In this document: piece after piece, positions 63,413-64,000 of the stretch
How positions within the stretch are numbered: position 1 is the first letter of the stretch
How the letters are laid out: the number at the start of each line of letters is the position of its first letter
From: Deinococcus malanensis
GTDB taxonomy: Bacteria; Deinococcota; Deinococci; Deinococcales; Deinococcaceae
NCBI RefSeq assembly: GCF_014647655.1
Contig: NZ_BMPP01000004.1
Coordinates: 186,001-250,000 of the forward strand
Direction of reading: 5' to 3'
DNA length: 64,000 nt
Program-made: the position numbers and the translations under genes
The notes under the pieces: generated by a model
The model's input: only the letters and a program-made list of their open reading frames with translations
What the model was told of the DNA's origin: nothing
The model's database searches: none

Positions 63413-64000
63413 ATGAACATCCTGACCCTTGTAAGACAAGTTCCGGACGCGGAAGCCCGCGTGAAGATCAATGCTCAGGCAGTGGACCTGGAAGGCACCA
63501 CCCTGGTGATCGACGGCATGGACGAATACGGTGTCGAAGAAGCCCTGCGCCTGCGCGAGAGCGGGGTCGCCGTGGAACAGGTCATCGCGCTGGCGGTCGG
63601 CCCCAAACGGGTCGAGGACGCGCTGCGCACGGCACTGGCCATGGGCGTGGACCGTGCCATTCACGTGGAAACCAGTGAGCGTCTGGATCCGGTGGCCCTG
63701 AGCCGCATCGTGGCCCAGGTCGCGCAGGCGGAGAATATCAGGATGATTCTGGTGGGCGGCCAGGAAGCTGACTGGGACTCGCAGGCGCTGGGTGCTGCCA
63801 CCGCCGAACGCCTGGGCTGGCCACAACTCACCTGGACCAACGAGCTGAAGGTCGAAGGCGATACCCTGACAGGCCGGCACGATGTGGACGACGGTAACGA
63901 AAGCTTCCGCGCCACCCTTCCGGCAGTCGTCACCACCCAGCAGGGCCTCAACGAGCCGCGTTATCCCACGCTGCCCAACATCATGAAGGCCAAGAAAAAG
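63413..64000 (+). CDS. etfB: Electron transfer flavoprotein beta subunit (partial, runs off right edge)
   Basis: Beta subunit of ETF, which passes electrons from acyl-CoA and other dehydrogenases to the quinone pool. The 196 residues present begin [19 protein letters not shown] and include [13 protein letters not shown], the AMP-binding region [32 protein letters not shown] and the family signature [18 protein letters not shown] followed by [17 protein letters not shown]. Only the C-terminal tail is missing. ATG 63413 follows CTGGAGGATCCC. etfA would be expected immediately beyond the window. Confidence 0.94.
   Translation, partial: MNILTLVRQVPDAEARVKINAQAVDLEGTTLVIDGMDEYGVEEALRLRESGVAVEQVIALAVGPKRVEDALRTALAMGVDRAIHVETSERLDPVALSRIVAQVAQAENIRMILVGGQEADWDSQALGAATAERLGWPQLTWTNELKVEGDTLTGRHDVDDGNESFRATLPAVVTTQQGLNEPRYPTLPNIMKAKKK

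Overview
The window is high-GC bacterial chromosome and reads as a Deinococcus. The evidence is indirect but consistent: a DdrI/SdrP-type CRP-family regulator, a near-match to the radiation/desiccation response motif directly upstream of gyrA, a HAIR-type operator over the clpB promoter, three roadblock/LC7 proteins in a row, and many start codons lying only 5-8 bases after a TANNNT -10 box, the layout of leaderless mRNAs. I see no prophage, insertion sequence, CRISPR array, rRNA or integrase. About 57 protein-coding genes, one tRNA and several decayed genes fill the window.

Layout. 1-3.7 kb: a branched-chain amino acid (Liv) ABC transporter on the minus strand with its own GntR/FCD regulator; it runs off the left edge. 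4-6.6 kb: a GH13 glucan hydrolase, a truncated P-loop kinase remnant and a small conserved gene. 6.7-11 kb: minus-strand ligA, asp23-like, nusB, folD and a DUF212 membrane protein. 11-16.7 kb: an orphan BMP-family binding protein, a PrcB-domain lipoprotein, recN and a helical alanine-rich protein. 17-21.3 kb: pckA, a metallophosphoesterase, tRNA-Pro(CGG), recX and rpsT. 21.4-27.5 kb: a MocR regulator and the leucine cluster leuC-(hypothetical)-leuD-leuB, preceded by a short leader peptide with three consecutive Leu codons and a 13-bp hairpin, a likely attenuator. 27.7-30.9 kb: a 926-residue lipoprotein with Ig-like repeats and a propeller-like C-terminus.

31-34.5 kb: sdhCDAB. 34.5-37.5 kb: hemB, a split and catalytically dead phosphatase, and the three roadblock genes. 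37.8-43.8 kb: gyrA, the CRP-family regulator and two flavoprotein reductases. 43.8-48.6 kb: an AAC(3)-family protein and two glutamine synthetases (type III and type I) facing away from each other. 48.8-54.8 kb: a second, complete Liv system livK-H-M-G-F. 54.9-62 kb: clpB, a small WGxxGxxG-type surface protein, radA, a DUF2087-like gene and a ClpA/ClpC-type unfoldase. 62-64 kb: a carboxymuconolactone decarboxylase-family protein, a beta-barrel-like exported protein and the start of etfB at the right edge.

Functional themes. Two Liv importers, leucine synthesis, two glutamine synthetases, pckA and sdhCDAB suggest a metabolism that moves between amino acids, peptides and the TCA cycle. ligA, recN, recX, radA and gyrA supply DNA repair and topology; clpB and the second unfoldase supply protein quality control. 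Most gene ends carry clear hairpin terminators. In both Liv operons a strong hairpin without a U-tract separates the binding-protein gene from the permease genes, as expected where the binding protein is made in excess.
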